Positions 20,965-32,851 of a stretch of 64,000 nt of DNA are shown here, piece after piece. The notes below the pieces were generated by a model that was given only the letters and a program-made list of their open reading frames with translations, had not been told where the DNA came from and did not search any database. Numbering within the stretch: the first letter of the stretch is position 1; each line of letters begins with the position of its first letter. This DNA comes from Apostichopus japonicus (taxonomy: Eukaryota; Echinodermata; Holothuroidea; Aspidochirotida; Stichopodidae): positions 29,924,611 to 29,988,610 of the forward strand of contig NC_092576.1 in the NCBI RefSeq assembly GCF_037975245.1, given 5' to 3'. Both the position numbers and the translations under genes were made by a program.

Positions 20965-23111
20965 TTAATCCTCTAATATGCCATTACCAATTGTAAAACC
21001 TTTGTAAATATTGTCTGCTGCTGGAAACTTTGTTCTGATGGCCCAAATACAACAGGATGGAATAAGTCTCCTTCGTCCAGCACCAAGTCTGCCAATATAT
21101 GAATTGTTTGTAGGCAATAGTGTCTGTAGTTCTTTTTGTTACGAACAGCAACATCAGCCAAAATGTCCTATGTCGACCTCATTGCCACTTCCAGAACATG
21201 TGCATTAGCACACACAGCCAAGAACACTTCACTCAAAGAGAGACAAACATCCCGTATCCTGCAACACTTTCGCTCAATGTCTTGCAACATTTCTCTGCAC
21301 CTACCGCAGACACACCATCCTGGAATCTCAGTTGAATGGTCTCTGTCTGTCGGTGCTGTAGAAGTTTCCATCATTAGGTAATCCATATAGGCTCCTGGAT
21401 TTCTTTTTAAGAGATCAGTGGCCACAGTCTCTAATTCTTTCCTTTCCAGCCCATGTAAAAAGGTCTTTAAAGAATAAGAAAGAGGTTTAATGATATTTTG
21501 CATATGTACCTAGTAGAGACGATTAGTTCACTAAACACATACTGTATATAGAAAAATATAAACAGTAATCCCAAATTAAAGTATGTTTTATTGGATATAT
21601 GTCAAAATGGGTTATTGCTTCATGCACTGAAGGGTTCAGACTTATTTTTTTATCTGCATATTGTAGGTGATATATCATGAAAATGTAAAGATAAAAGTCG
21701 AAAATTGGTCACAAGTTGCTTATTGAAGTTGGAATAGCAAATGACCTTTCTGAATATATATATATACATGCTTTAACTGAAGACTTGAACTGATTTATGA
21801 TTTTTTTCACGTCATCTCAATTTTTGGAAGGTCATTGATTTATAAATACATTTTATGATAGCATGTTCACTTTCAAATGCAATTGCATCTACTGTATCAA
21901 ACTTGTATTAAGTGAAACTTTTCAAATTCCTGGCATTTCATGGGCATAAAATTAAGACAAACCATGTGACTCCTAAGTGAAATGCATTTCAAATTGAAAG
22001 TTTTTCATGTTATTTTAATTGGCCAATATAGAATAACAACTTACCTCTATTTTTGTATCCATGCTGTCATCAGATGGTTCTGTCTCAATTTCATGGTTAC
22101 TTGCAAGATCATCATCATCATCGTCATCAGGGTCACTTGAATCCTGTTAACAAAATGAAAACAATAGCTACTTTATTTATTTTGATGGAGGATGGTAATT
22201 AGATGGAGATCAATTGTCTTCTTGAAGAGTAGATTTTATAGTTGAATATTCCTTATTATTGTCATCTTGTTCGAATAAAGTGCACGTACATATTTCACGT
22301 AGACCATAGTAATATGTCATTATTGTGTTTTGTTGTTTACCAGTTGTGTAGGACACAGAGAAAGAGGAAAAAATGCTGCATATATATCAAGGTATGAATT
22401 CATGTTCAATATTAATTTGCTGAAAAAAGCATAAACTTTCAAAGGCTGGGTTATAGAGCAATGGTCGGATACCCTCACCCACTAATGAGTGTAAATGGGC
22501 GCCTGCACTTGTTATATTTGAATTTGTATAATTTCATCATTAGGTGCCCACAATATATGCACCAATTGAGAAGGGGGGGGTTGGGGGCTGGGTGTGGTTG
22601 GAACTGATGTATTGTCCTATTTTTTTGGGGGGGGGCAAAATAACGAAAGCGGACGTTCCGAAATTATGAAAGAGGGCCCGATTTAAAGTTTAAGTTACCA
22701 CTTATAATTCAGAAACTTTCCAAAATTAAACTTTCCAGTATATTTATTTATTCGATGCACCCCTTTCTGCCCCTCAAATTGAAATGGTTCTGACCAACAA
22801 TTGTGCCATCAATGGTCAGTAAATGCCTGCTATTTTCTTTTCTTTGCAGCTTTTAATATGAACTATCACTTCGCCCTTGCAAATGCTACATAGCTAATAA
22901 TTCGTTCCCCCAGCAACAACTGCTGCTACGTATGGGCCTACATTGAGATGTTGTGTTTACTTACCGGTGGTTCCCTGTTTGCGCAAGGTCTTGATCTCGT
23001 GCCACAGGTGCACGAGTCAGAGCAAAACAAATCCTCAATGCGATAGGGGCATGAACTTTATCCGGATTTGCGCTGGCACGTCGTTCGACAGTTATAGACC
23101 GACGGATCTGC
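20965..23111 (-). pseudogene. CXC + P2X7-type ballast domain gene B (broken)
   Basis: Three minus-strand exons are supported. Exon about 23111-22965 (donor GTAAGT) encodes a tesmin/TSO1-like CXC cysteine motif ending DLFCSDSCTCGTRSRPC, with an in-frame TAA earlier. Exon 22143-22045 (33 codons, phase 0, both splice sites good) is acidic with seven consecutive Asp. Exon 21464-20965 encodes the ballast domain: KELETVATDLLKR, then [21 protein letters not shown], and [17 protein letters not shown] before TAA. The last exon has an in-frame TAG at 21168 and a frameshift near 21090, so the copy is dead or mis-assembled. The layout CXC, acid linker, ballast domain is a recurring one for stand-alone P2X7-tail-like animal proteins. 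Compared with gene A it keeps the CXC part, which gene A lacks. It converges on transposase B. Confidence 0.7.
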
Positions 23112-25190
23112 TGCAATTTAATTATTTGCATTGCTATTTTGCGATAAATCACTCTCGTCCATTACGTTACAAGTGACTTCTTGATAGAGAATTAGTAAAC
23201 AAAATAAGTTTGCACACCTTTTCTTAGTTTGGTTGCTGGCAATCAACGTACAAGAAATCAAACTAAGAGTTATAAATGTCCAGCACAGAATTGTCAAATA
23301 CTAGATAGGCGCGGTTTCTGCGTAGAAACGCCTATCCAATTGTTTTATTTTGGGAAACAACAGTATTGAAAGAATGTTTTTCGATTGGTAATGAATGGGA
23401 AGGTCATCCGAGAACTTCTCACACTAGTTCAGCTGAAGATAAATCAGGCACACGGACAACTATTACGCTTCGGGCTGTGCATTGGTATACATTTCTTCCT
23501 TTTCCCGTTTGTTGAGGATTTATATCATAGGTTTTGTTCGCTGCTGTAAAGGGCGATAGATATTGGGAAGGTGAGGGACTCCCTGTCAAATGAAGCCCTT
23601 CGTGTATGTGGTGTGTGAGTGCGAAACCATATTGCCAATATGAGGTGGTGGGAGTACCAATCCGTGGGAATGGGAGGCGGGGGGAGTGGGAAATCCAAAA
23701 TGGTGAATGACCTTCGGGACAGGGATAAACTGGACTCCTCCGGCCGTTCTGAATAAATTACTACTAAAATAAGTTGAATTTTGCAGCACCTCTGGACCAG
23801 GTATAGGCCCTAAATATACCAGATTTTTAGGTCACATTTGGTGAAATTAACGCAACTGTTTCTATAACTACCTTCGATTAAATTTACCTCACCGAGACAT
23901 GACTAACTTTTCTTCTGTCCCCCTCCTTCTCCCCTTGTGTCCCCCCCCCCATCACTCTTCTCATAGCTTTTTCCATCCCTTTTTCTCAACACCTTTCTGT
24001 CTTTGTCCTTGTCCAGTTATTCCCCAACCCCTTCACTTAATCCTCTCTCTTAGTCCCTCCACTGTTTATCTCCTACCTCTACTCTTCCCCTGTTGGTTTC
24101 TTTCTTTCTTCTCTCCATCCCGTGTCTACTAATCCCCTTTCATCTATCTCTTTGTGTACACCATTTGCTCATTAACCAGTCTGTATTCTGTGCGTGTATT
24201 TTGTCCCTGACAGTTTTATTTTATTTTGAACTCAAGTATTGAAGAACGTTAGACCAGAAGCAAGTCGTTTCGTCAAATAAATGTACATAAGCAGTACATA
24301 TTCAGTCACATGTTTGTAGAGAATTACACGACGAAACTATTCGATTTTTATTTCTTCATTAATTTCTCCAACACAAATCGGCAGCACGAGATCATACGGC
24401 CCCTTTGACTCCTACCAGTTGTTCCATAACAAGTCCCTGCTCATATGAGCTGGTTATAGCGTTTTCCCAGCAGTACTGGTCCATATAGCTAATCGAAAAC
24501 TTGCGTACATTGTGGAAAGTTGCCGCATAACACACAGTACACGGTACACACATGTACACGGTATACCTGTAGGTTACGCAACATGTACACGTTACATGTA
24601 CACGGTACATGTATACGGTACATGTACACATGTACATGTACACGTTACACACATGTACACGGTACACACATGTACACGGTATACCTGTAGGTTACGCAAC
24701 ACTGTGGAGAGGCTGATTAGAATCTCGGAAATCTGATACTCTGCGGTGAACAGTTCCCAGACCCGTATGCTGTTTATAGCTAAGGATGAGAATGCCACGT
24801 TGAAGAAATGAACATGCTGCCGCTATCAGTAGAGGGCAGCATTGATTTTATTTTTAAATCGGGGAATACGTTGAGACAAGATTAGCAATTTCCTAGCTGA
24901 GAGTGTGCCTTTAAACGAGCCTGGTTTGGTTCAGGCTGGATTATTACAAGAATCAGTTGTATCGCTGAAATGTGCAATTGGTTGCTCATGTTTCTTGGTG
25001 AACTGAAATGTCAAAAGAAAACTTACGTGTTAATTGAGGTCATTTTTCATTTTGCACTTACACCTGTAAATAAGGCAGTCCTGGTAGTGTGAGTTTAAAA
25101 AATATTAAGAACATATGTTATACACTGTGTTGAGAACTTAATGAACATGTAGAAAACAACACAAACGAATTGAATCAAAACAGTATCAAA
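23112..25190. other. Non-coding stretch with hairpin and GTAC repeats
   Basis: No gene was seen. A hairpin at about 23306-23338 pairs GATAGGCG..GTTTCT with AGAAACGCCTATC. 23900-24140 is CT-rich. 24530-24705 is a cluster of GTACATGTACAC-type palindromes with a 30-bp sequence (TGTACACGGTATACCTGTAG onward) repeated at about 24554 and 24673. Confidence 0.5.
24530..24705. repeat. Palindromic GTAC/ACATGT repeat cluster
   Basis: Alternating GTACAC, ACATGT and GTATAC words form overlapping palindromes. The unit TGTACACGGTATACCTGTAG followed by GTTACGCAACA appears near both edges about 119 bp apart, so the array may have grown by duplication of the whole block. Confidence 0.8.
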
Positions 25191-25194
25191 TAGA

Positions 25195-25436
25195 AGTTAT
25201 GCAGTTGTGAGGACCAATATTGGTTAAAGTCCTGTGGCTGAATTCATCACAGAGGATGAAACGACTGTTGCGAAAACAGAGGCCCTTGACATCATCCAAA
25301 GATGGAACCCTAATATCTCCATGAGTGACCATTCCGAACAAGAATACCAAGCACTGCATGCAGTGTTTCCTGGAACACATAAGTGTCTATGCTTTTCACA
25401 GGGAACATGCATGGTTGCGTTGGAGCAAGGAAAGTA
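25195..25436 (+). pseudogene. MULE/SWIM-type transposase catalytic fragment
   Basis: An open stretch with one stop near its start reads VVRTNIG*SPVAEFITEDET, then EALDIIQRWNPNISMSDHSEQEYQALHAVFPGTH, and ends near a donor-like GTAAGT. This matches the conserved core of MULE-type transposases found in animal proteins with SWIM zinc fingers: an 'AEF' strand, E..A..AL..I..WNP, then the acidic 'D.S..E..A....FP' motif. Only this exon-sized piece is present on this strand. The SWIM part lies 130 bp away on the opposite strand, so the gene is rearranged. Confidence 0.6.
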
Positions 25437-25568
25437 AGTTAACTGAATCCTACACAAAGTTATTACTACTCTACTTTTGAAAAGTTTTTAGCAAAGACAC
25501 AGAGCAAGAGGTTCCTGGTTTGATTCCTGGTCAATGTACCTGTTTAATGTCCTTATGCAAATCACTTA

Positions 25569-26040
25569 TTATCTCCTTGCCGACTTTTGTTGAATATGGG
25601 TGGAATCATCATAGAAGCTATCACTACTACGTAGAAAGAAGCACTTACTCAGTGCATCTGCTGACGAGAAATCATCATGAAGATTAAGATATGTGCAATT
25701 CCTGTATTTTGGTGACAAGGAATCCCATGTGGCATCTGTAAATTTGACAACTGCAAACATATGCTTGCACGGCAAAAAGGTACACCTCAAGGAAATGCAG
25801 TTACAAATAGGATATCTGTCATTGTCTCCCAGATCAATCACATACTCTTGAGATGTCGTTTCACTCTTTACCCAAAAATTGCTCGAACTTACCTCTTCTA
25901 TGTTAGCTTTGGTGTAGTGTCAGGCAAGTATTCTCTTCAGGCAAGTTGTTACAAAGTTTCGTGGGCGATTGTGGAGGTAGTCTGGGACCTCTTTACTGTA
26001 TGCTTTATACTGCCTACTAAAGCTGTAGTTTTTCTGTGTG
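25569..26040 (-). pseudogene. SWIM zinc-finger fragment of a MULE-type protein
   Basis: The minus frame encodes VPDYLHNRPRNFVTTCLKRILA, an in-frame stop at about 25920, then VSSSNFWVKSETTSQEYVID and the SWIM finger CNCISLRCTFLPCKH, followed by MFAVVKFTDATWDSLSPKYR. The C.C...C.H zinc pattern and the trailing Trp-Asp-Ser-Leu are typical of SWIM domains at the C-terminus of MULE-related animal proteins. The stop and the separation from the catalytic fragment on the other strand make it a relic. More minus-strand ORF continues to 26227 without recognisable motifs. Confidence 0.65.
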
Positions 26041-26229
26041 TATGATAGCACCTGCTTGCTCTGTGGTGAATTCTGTAACCAGCAGTTCCACTAATGAGGA
26101 AATTGTTCCTATGCATGAAAGGCTGAAGTAGAAGCTTTCTAGGGAGTTGATCAGTGCCTCCACAGCATTTTAGAGTAACAGCAATGCAAAAGTCCTGTGG
26201 GACATATGCTCCACAGCATCTCTGCAATA

Positions 26230-27215
26230 ATATAAGTAGGAAATATTTGTAAATGTAAAATATTACAGTATAAACAAATCAATGCGGTGTGTAGTCATGA
26301 ACTGAAAATGCCCTCCACCTCAAAACATACAAACAAAACATGGCCACAGTTAGTAAAGAAATAATCATTATTAATCCTCTAACTGAGAAGAGAGTGTGAT
26401 CGTACAATACCTACCAGAATGTTTGTCAATCTATTTGAACAATTTTTAAACAGCTTTGCTATCTGATTCATAACACTTTTTTTTATAGCTATAGATAGCA
26501 CGAACGTACATGTCTCTGCATGTTGGTGGGCGTATTTTACTTTTTCACTCCCTTGACTTGAGTGTTCTTTCTTGGGATGGACCCACCCATTAATCAATAG
26601 TGCCGTTTGGCCGTCACGTTTTGGATCCCGCCGGGCGGGTCACGTGAAAGGACACGTGTGACAAATGTTTTCAATTTTTTAAGACATTCGCATTTTTATC
26701 ACAACCCTCTATAGATATTTTGCTCGAATGCTCAGAATATGTTCAAAACATGTTATGATTTATTGCAAATATACTGGAGGGGGGGTCTATTCATTTCTGT
26801 CACGATTTTTTGATGCAAACCGATTTTTAGCCAAATTACGTAATTTTCTGATTCACCTTTGACCTTTGAGCCCCAGCCACTAAAAAAATCACAGTAACCC
26901 CTTTTTAGTGGTTTTCTACACAAACGCATGGCCTTAGCTACATTTCAATACCTAAAAGAATGTTGTAGGATGTAAGATGGCTGAGTACTAATTCAATGAT
27001 TATTTTGGTCCATATCGACCCAGAATGCGGAAAAGAGCAAACTGTTGTACTTTTCTTTTGTCGGAATAAACTAATTTCAATGAGTGATTGCGATTACTGT
27101 TATTTACCGGAGGTATCTAGAAAGGTAAGAAATTAATTCCAAAAATAGTATTTTGGTGTCATTTACGGCCATGGGAAAGCATGGTTATCATAGGGTCAAC
27201 CCCTGTGGAGGTTTT
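26230..27215. other. Non-coding, contains repeat-family end
   Basis: No gene was seen. At 26598-26651 the sequence CGTTTGGCCGT, ACGTTTTG, GATCCCGC and GGCGGGTCACGT matches, in inverted orientation, the end of a repeat at 63563-63618. The rest is AT-rich. Confidence 0.5.
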
Positions 27216-29992
27216 ACTATCTAACGCAACGTAGTGGCCAAGAACCTGAGGTATTTTAAGGGAGGGCCCGAAGAACATGAACTTATGTTTCACCATGCTA
27301 TAATTGCACCTATTAGGTGAATTGAGTGTACTTTTAATAGTAGGCTAGACTAGCGTAGGTTCTTATGACCAACTAGACCGGTTTCTGCTCTCAACCTTTA
27401 TAGGAGGAGCTTCATCAGTAGTAAGCCTTTGAATATTCTATATTCGGCATGAGCGTCTCGTTCTCAAAATGCATCTATTTTCTGTGCACGAGTTTTTATG
27501 GACTCAAAGTGCATCTATAAGAGCATCTAAAAGAGCTTCGTGTGAACCTTGAGAGTCAGCTGATTCTTCGTTAGTACGAAACCTTGAGTTAACAAGTAAA
27601 TCTTTGATATTTTGGGCCCTTTTGTAGGCAAGAATCGGTTCTTTTGGAAACAGTTTGGATAATCCCGCGTGTTGCGAAATTAAGTGCCAATGTTTCAAAA
27701 GTGCTTTTTTCAAATGCTTGGTTTTGGTATGGGTTCTATAGGTAAGCTTGAACACCAGTGGTGGTTCCTTTTGTTTAGGATTGGTAGTGAGGTAATGCCT
27801 TCGGTTTTCAAATTTTCTGCCTTTATTCGCTGTGGCAATTTCCTTTCTTATAGTTACGGAGTAACAGTTTCTCTGTGAACGCGTTCTTTTTCTGTAAGAA
27901 ATCAGTCTCGTTGTTACAGAGACGTGTGTATCGTAATATATCTCGTTTAATGAAGCCTTTAAAATTGTCAAGTGGGTGTGCAGAGTTTCTGTCGAGGTAT
28001 TGGAAGGTTTCCGTGGGTTTGGTGTGGACGTTAGTGTCTAATAACCCATTGGTTTCGAACCTTGTACTCTTGAAGATTTTCAAATCTAGGTATGTTACCA
28101 CTGTGTGTGATATTTATACCATAAACTTAAAGAAGCGGTGAATTTCATTCAACCTTTTTACTAGGTGTTCAAGTTCCTGATGTGTACCGTCGTAGAGCAA
28201 TAGAATGTCATCTCTATAGCGGAGCCATTTTAAGATTTTATTATCTGTCGGTAAAATGTGGTTTTCAAGTCTATGCATGACGATATCGCAGATTTCCGGA
28301 GAGGCTTGGCTACCCATAGCGCAACCGATCGTTTTTTTCCGTCTTTTCATAGACTTCTTGACATATATCTAATGCCTCCTCATGGGGAGTCATTAGATTA
28401 CATGGCGACGACATCGAGTGTAGCAAGTACTACCGTTTTTGGTAGCCGAGTGGCTTCCAAAATTTGCAGAATGTGATTTGTGTCTTTCACAGAAGTGCTT
28501 TGTTTTATTACAATAGGAAGCAAGAAATAGTCCACAAATTCCGATATTTTTTTCGGTCGGTGATCCGTTTCGACTTATTATCGGTCTACCGGCAAATTTT
28601 CAATTAGCCGGGGTGCTTTATGAATTTTTGCTAGCATATATATGACCGGTGTGCGGATCTTATGGCTATATGGTGAAAAGTACTCGAAGGTGCTTTTATC
28701 GATCACTTTTGCAGAGAACATTTCAATTACTGTTTCCTGGACTAAACTTTTAGTTTGAAACGTCATATCACTTTCTAACTTTTCGTAGTGGTGACTAGCT
28801 AATTGCCTTTCAATTTCGGCCTGATAGTCTGAGTGATTCATTATAGCAATGCCTCTACCTTTATCGAAGGGTTTGACAATAATAGAGCGGTCGTTTTTAA
28901 TTGCATTTAGTGCAAAGAGCTCCGCTTTATGCGTCTTGCTATTGGCGTTTCGGATAGTAACACGTGCCATTTCGGTTTGTGTTGCTTCCAAATAGTCCTC
29001 TAGGTTTTTACTAAAAGTCATGTTAGGTGACCATGTAGAGGGTACACGGAATTTGGTAATCCTTTTTTGCATTCTATTCTGCATGATGAAGCGGATTCTC
29101 ATTTTTCTTTTCAGGTCTATTAATGACTTGAGAAGATCACTTCGTTCAGGTTTTACTGGAGTTGCTATCAACTTCAGACCTTTTCCAAGCGTAACAAACT
29201 CTATATTGGACATGTTTCTGTCTGATAGGTTCTTTACGAACTTTTTTAGTGTTTCTGCTTCTTTCCGAAGATTTTGGTTTTTTGAGTGACTACGTATAGT
29301 CTGTAGCTCCCTGTTGGTGGTTCGGAATTTTTCGGAGCTTTTATTACCTTTCACTGATCGGACATATTTGCGTTTTTTAGATAACGATGAGAGAGGTAGA
29401 GAGAGAAAGTGCATTTTGCATGTTGGAGGAGAGGAAAGTAGCTCTTTCTGGAAAATTTGGTGGCCCTAAAAAGGCCCGTTTTTCTCGACCAAACTCATAC
29501 CTTTTATAAGGTTGCTTTCGATTATTGGAATTTGGTCGGCGTGACACTCTGGTCTCCTCTCTTTTCGCTGCCTTCTGGAGGATGGTCTTCAAAAGCCTGT
29601 GTGCCTCCGGAGCTTCCAATGTTGACTCTAAGTCCGTCTCTGCTCTAGATCTCTTTTCAAGAAATCTGTCCCGTTGCCTTTTAGCTTCGCGAGATAACTC
29701 GTCTCTCCAGATTCTGCGGAGGTTCCTGCCTGCTCGTTGGAGTACTTCATTCCAGGAATCAGTAAACTCCTCCGAGTGGGTTTCTCTGAACCTTGAGTTG
29801 GTGATAGGTAGCGTTTTTATCGCCGTCTATCCGGGATATCTCTTTAGTGAGAGTGATGAGCCTTGACTGGAGCTCCTTCAACGTATCTGCCTGGCTTTTG
29901 AACTTCTTGTAGCTTGATCCTGTTCCTTGACCTTCCTTGATCCTGTTCCTTGACTTTCTTGATCCTGTACCTTCACCTTCTTGTAGCTTCAT
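27216..29992 (-). mobile_element. Penelope-like retroelement, decayed
   Basis: A minus-strand element with the reverse transcriptase of Penelope-like elements in pieces at 29619-29377, 29414-28578, 28350-28114, 28101-27823 and 27971-27504. Recognisable parts in order: LGKGLKLIATPVKPE, IIVKPFDKGRGIAIMNHSDY, YMLAKIHKAPR, a motif-A remnant LATLDVVAM followed by a stop, GCAMGSQASPEICDIVMHRLE, LRYRDDILLL (the usual YxDD has an Arg), TYLDLKIFKSTRF and TFQYLDRNSAHP, then the C-terminal LLKHWHLISQ and AYKRAQNIKDLLVNS. No GIY-YIG nuclease is seen after the last motif, and the frame stops at 27504. The 3' non-coding tail to 27216 is shared with the truncated copy at 46351-46864. The N-terminal end is uncertain. 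Confidence 0.75.
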
Positions 29993-30010
29993 CCTCTTGC
30001 AGCTTCATCC
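29900..30010. repeat. Short degenerate tandem repeat
   Basis: CTTGATCCTGTTCCTTGAC and the related CTTGTAGCTTCATCCTCTTG units are repeated about six times. They lie at the presumed 5' end of the Penelope-like element. Confidence 0.75.
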
Positions 30011-30299
30011 TGTTGTCGTTCCTTTTGGTAGGAGTTCTTTGCCCACACGGTATGTGTTCTTCTGAGGAGAAGGATGAGTCTTTATTGACTGGTGAGGTAG
30101 GAATCTCAGGACAGGAAAATAAAGGAGTTTACCCCTGTTCGACCTCACAAGAGGTCCTACGGGGGGTAATATTTCACTTTTGTAGTATAGACAATTTTTT
30201 AATTTTTTTTTCTAGGGAAAGTTGTCTATTATTCAAACAGGGAGATGCTGAGATGTGAAGTATTGTTCGTTTAACATTGTTAAGAAGCCATAAATAAAC

Positions 30300-32730
30300 A
30301 GGAGGTCGGAACTGAGGAGCCAATTAGGTAGGGATCACTAAAGGGGGAGGAATTTCTAATTAAATGGGATTTAAAGACAGAGCGGTTTCTATTGTTTGCT
30401 TCGGAAGTGGTTGCTACTTAGTTGGAGTTTTTGAGTTGTACTTAGTGTACACCTGGAATTTGGGGGCTAGACCTACTTAGGAAATGGACTTTCTAAAGGG
30501 ATGAGGCTTTAGGTAAGAAGATTGAATACAAAGATGTGGTGGTTATTTCGGATTTCGGATATTAAATTCTACGAGTACGGTGAATAAGGATTTTTTGTTT
30601 CCTGCGAGGAGAACGTGAGAGGTAGCTATATATAAGAAGGGATTTTTAGGGCAAGTCGGTAAGCTGTGGTGTGGATTCTATTTAGATTTTGTTTACTGGA
30701 GTCTGAGATGGTAAGCAGAGAGATGCCTCCGTAACTGAGAATTGGTCTTATTTTGGAATTGTAGATTTGGATAGTGGTTTTCGCAGGGAAATTATACTTA
30801 TTGTGAGAGGATTTGGATGTATTTAAGGTGGGAGCAGCAGCGGCCTGCAGTTCTAATACAGTGTAGGATAGTTTATTATCAAAAGTGATACCAAGGAAGG
30901 TTGCATTGGGAGAGGCAGTGATTGGGGTGTTTAAACAGGTTAATTTTGGAAATATGGTTAGGGAATTTTAGAGTTTTTAAAGGAGAAATTGACTAAGTTA
31001 GATTTTGAGGGGTTTATTTTTATTCGCCACATTGAGCACCAGTTTTCGAGATGTGAATATTTTTACTGGTGCTCCAAATGGCTATATCGTCAGCGTACTG
31101 ACTATAGTTGCAATTTGAGAGAGGGGATGTTTAGATCAATTACAAACAGGGTGTAGAGGGGACTGAGAACAGCGCCCTGAGGGGTGCCTGCACGAAGTGG
31201 AATAGGGTTTGAATGTTGGTTTTTGTTGTAAATTTGTGTAGCGATCACGAAGGAAAGAGGAAAGAAGTCTGATTTAATTGGAGGGAAGATTATAGTTTAG
31301 TAGCTTAATCCTTATGCCAAGTTTTGTCAAACGCTTTTTCGGCATCAAGAAAGAGGGCAGTGGTATAATGTTTTTTATGAAGCCGATTCGGATTTCTTCG
31401 GAAAGACGAAAAGTTTGGTTTAATGTAGATTTGTGTGTACGGAAACCTGATTGAGATGGGGAGAAATGATCATTTAGTTCTAGGTCAGTTCTAGTGCGGT
31501 TATCTATTATTGTTTCAAAAATTTTGCCTAAGGCTGGGAGGAGGCTAATCGGGCGGTAGTTTTGGATTTTGTTGCGGTCTTTATTTGGTTTAGGTATTAC
31601 AATAATTTTTGCGTATTTACACGGGGTTGGGAAATAGCCCAGTGGTAAATCGTTAAAAAGAGGGGATAATAAGGGGTTGGGGTAAAGCTGGTTGTATTTC
31701 GGATAATTGCTTGGTCTATTTCTTGTTTGAAACGTTTATCGTAAGGGGGGCCATCAAAGATATTAAAAATATTTAAAAGTGTGATTCAATTAGCTTAATT
31801 TCATCTTGAGTATTTCTAATCAGGTTACCTGCACCATCTCTAATGCCTGGTCTGAATTACCAGTGTTTGAGGTTTAAGTGGGATTTATGATATTTTTGAT
31901 TTTCTTCCAAAAGTGTTTTGGGTTTTTCTCATTAATGATCGATTCGCATTTGTTTTGGACTCGTTTTTGATAGTCCGCCAAAATTTGTCTATTTATTTGT
32001 TTTTTAAGTTGGTTAATTTGGGTTTTTAGAGTTGGATCTCGAGAGATCATGTAGGTTCTGCGAAGGCGGCGTCTGAGTTTAATTAGTGTAAGAATATTCC
32101 TATTAAGTTTTCGATTTCGGTTTTGTTTTAACGGACAATGAATTGAAGATATGTTGGGCAATGCTGTCACAGTAATTGTCAATATAATTTAGCTCGTTGT
32201 TGTGGTTTTGGTAAATGGTATTATATGTTCCTCTTTAAATGTTGTCCAGTCTGTTTTATTGTAGTTATATGTTAAATCGTTATTTTGAATGCGATTTAGG
32301 TTTAAGACTAGCTCAAAGAGGAGTGGAAAAAGGTCACTAATTAGGTTATCTTCTAGGATTTGAGTCCAATGAGTTTTAGTTGCGAGGTGGTTTGAGGTTA
32401 TGGCGTAGTCCAGTATTATTGTTTATTGGGTTTATCCTAGTTTTGGTATCTTGGTTTATTATTGTTTAGTTGTGTTTATCACACATTTCTAAGAGGGATA
32501 TGCCTTTTTCAGTTATTTTGGAGCTGCCAAAAATGATGTGGTGGGCGTTTAGATCTCCTACAAGAATTGTTTTTTGGTTTATATCAGTTGATATGGGCTC
32601 ATTTGGGCGACTATAATAGCTAATGATGTGGAGAGGTTTATTGTCTCTTTCGAGTACGATTTCAATTATTTGATTATTTCTTTGGGTTGGGTTAGAGAGG
32701 AGAGTGGCATCGAGATTATTTTTGACAGCT
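30300..32730 (-). pseudogene. LINE ORF2, endonuclease 3' half and RT
   Basis: Just inside the boundary the minus frame reads LIAVKNNLDATLLSNPTQ, then an endonuclease motif ILVGDLNAHHIIFG with the catalytic GDxN. 32182-31874 encodes a basic helical linker (LIKLRRRLRRTYMISRDP) typical of Jockey/I-type LINEs. The RT is decayed but readable across shifted frames: SQSGFRTHKST (about 31450), ALFLDAEKAFDKTWH (about 31330), AGTPQGAVLSP (about 31170) and the active-site YADD in QYADDIAIW (about 31095). The 600 bp toward 30300 hold the degenerate C-terminus. Multiple frameshifts and stops mean it is inactive. Confidence 0.75.
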
Positions 32731-32735
32731 ATAAG

Positions 32736-32851
32736 TGTTATAATATGGACTACCGCCCTCGAGCACGGGGAGTCGGTGAGAACACAAAAGACAGATCACA
32801 ACCAATAAAGCAGAATCAATTCAATCTTTGTCAATCCGTGCCATTATTACA
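32736..32851 (+). repeat. 5' LTR of the Gypsy element
   Basis: It starts TG and ends CA, has a TTATAATA box near its start and an AATAAA polyadenylation signal near position 80, and is preceded by ATAAG. Confidence 0.92.

Noticed and set aside
23899-24132. Pro/Leu/Ser-rich 77-codon ORF
   Set aside because: It is a translation of a CT-rich low-complexity stretch without splice or domain support.
24512-24798. Cys/Thr/Tyr-rich ORFs on both strands
   Set aside because: They are produced by translation of the GTAC/ACATGT repeat in any frame and have no other support.
29020-29289. Plus-strand ORF within the Penelope-like element
   Set aside because: It is antisense to the well-conserved RT N-terminal region on the minus strand.
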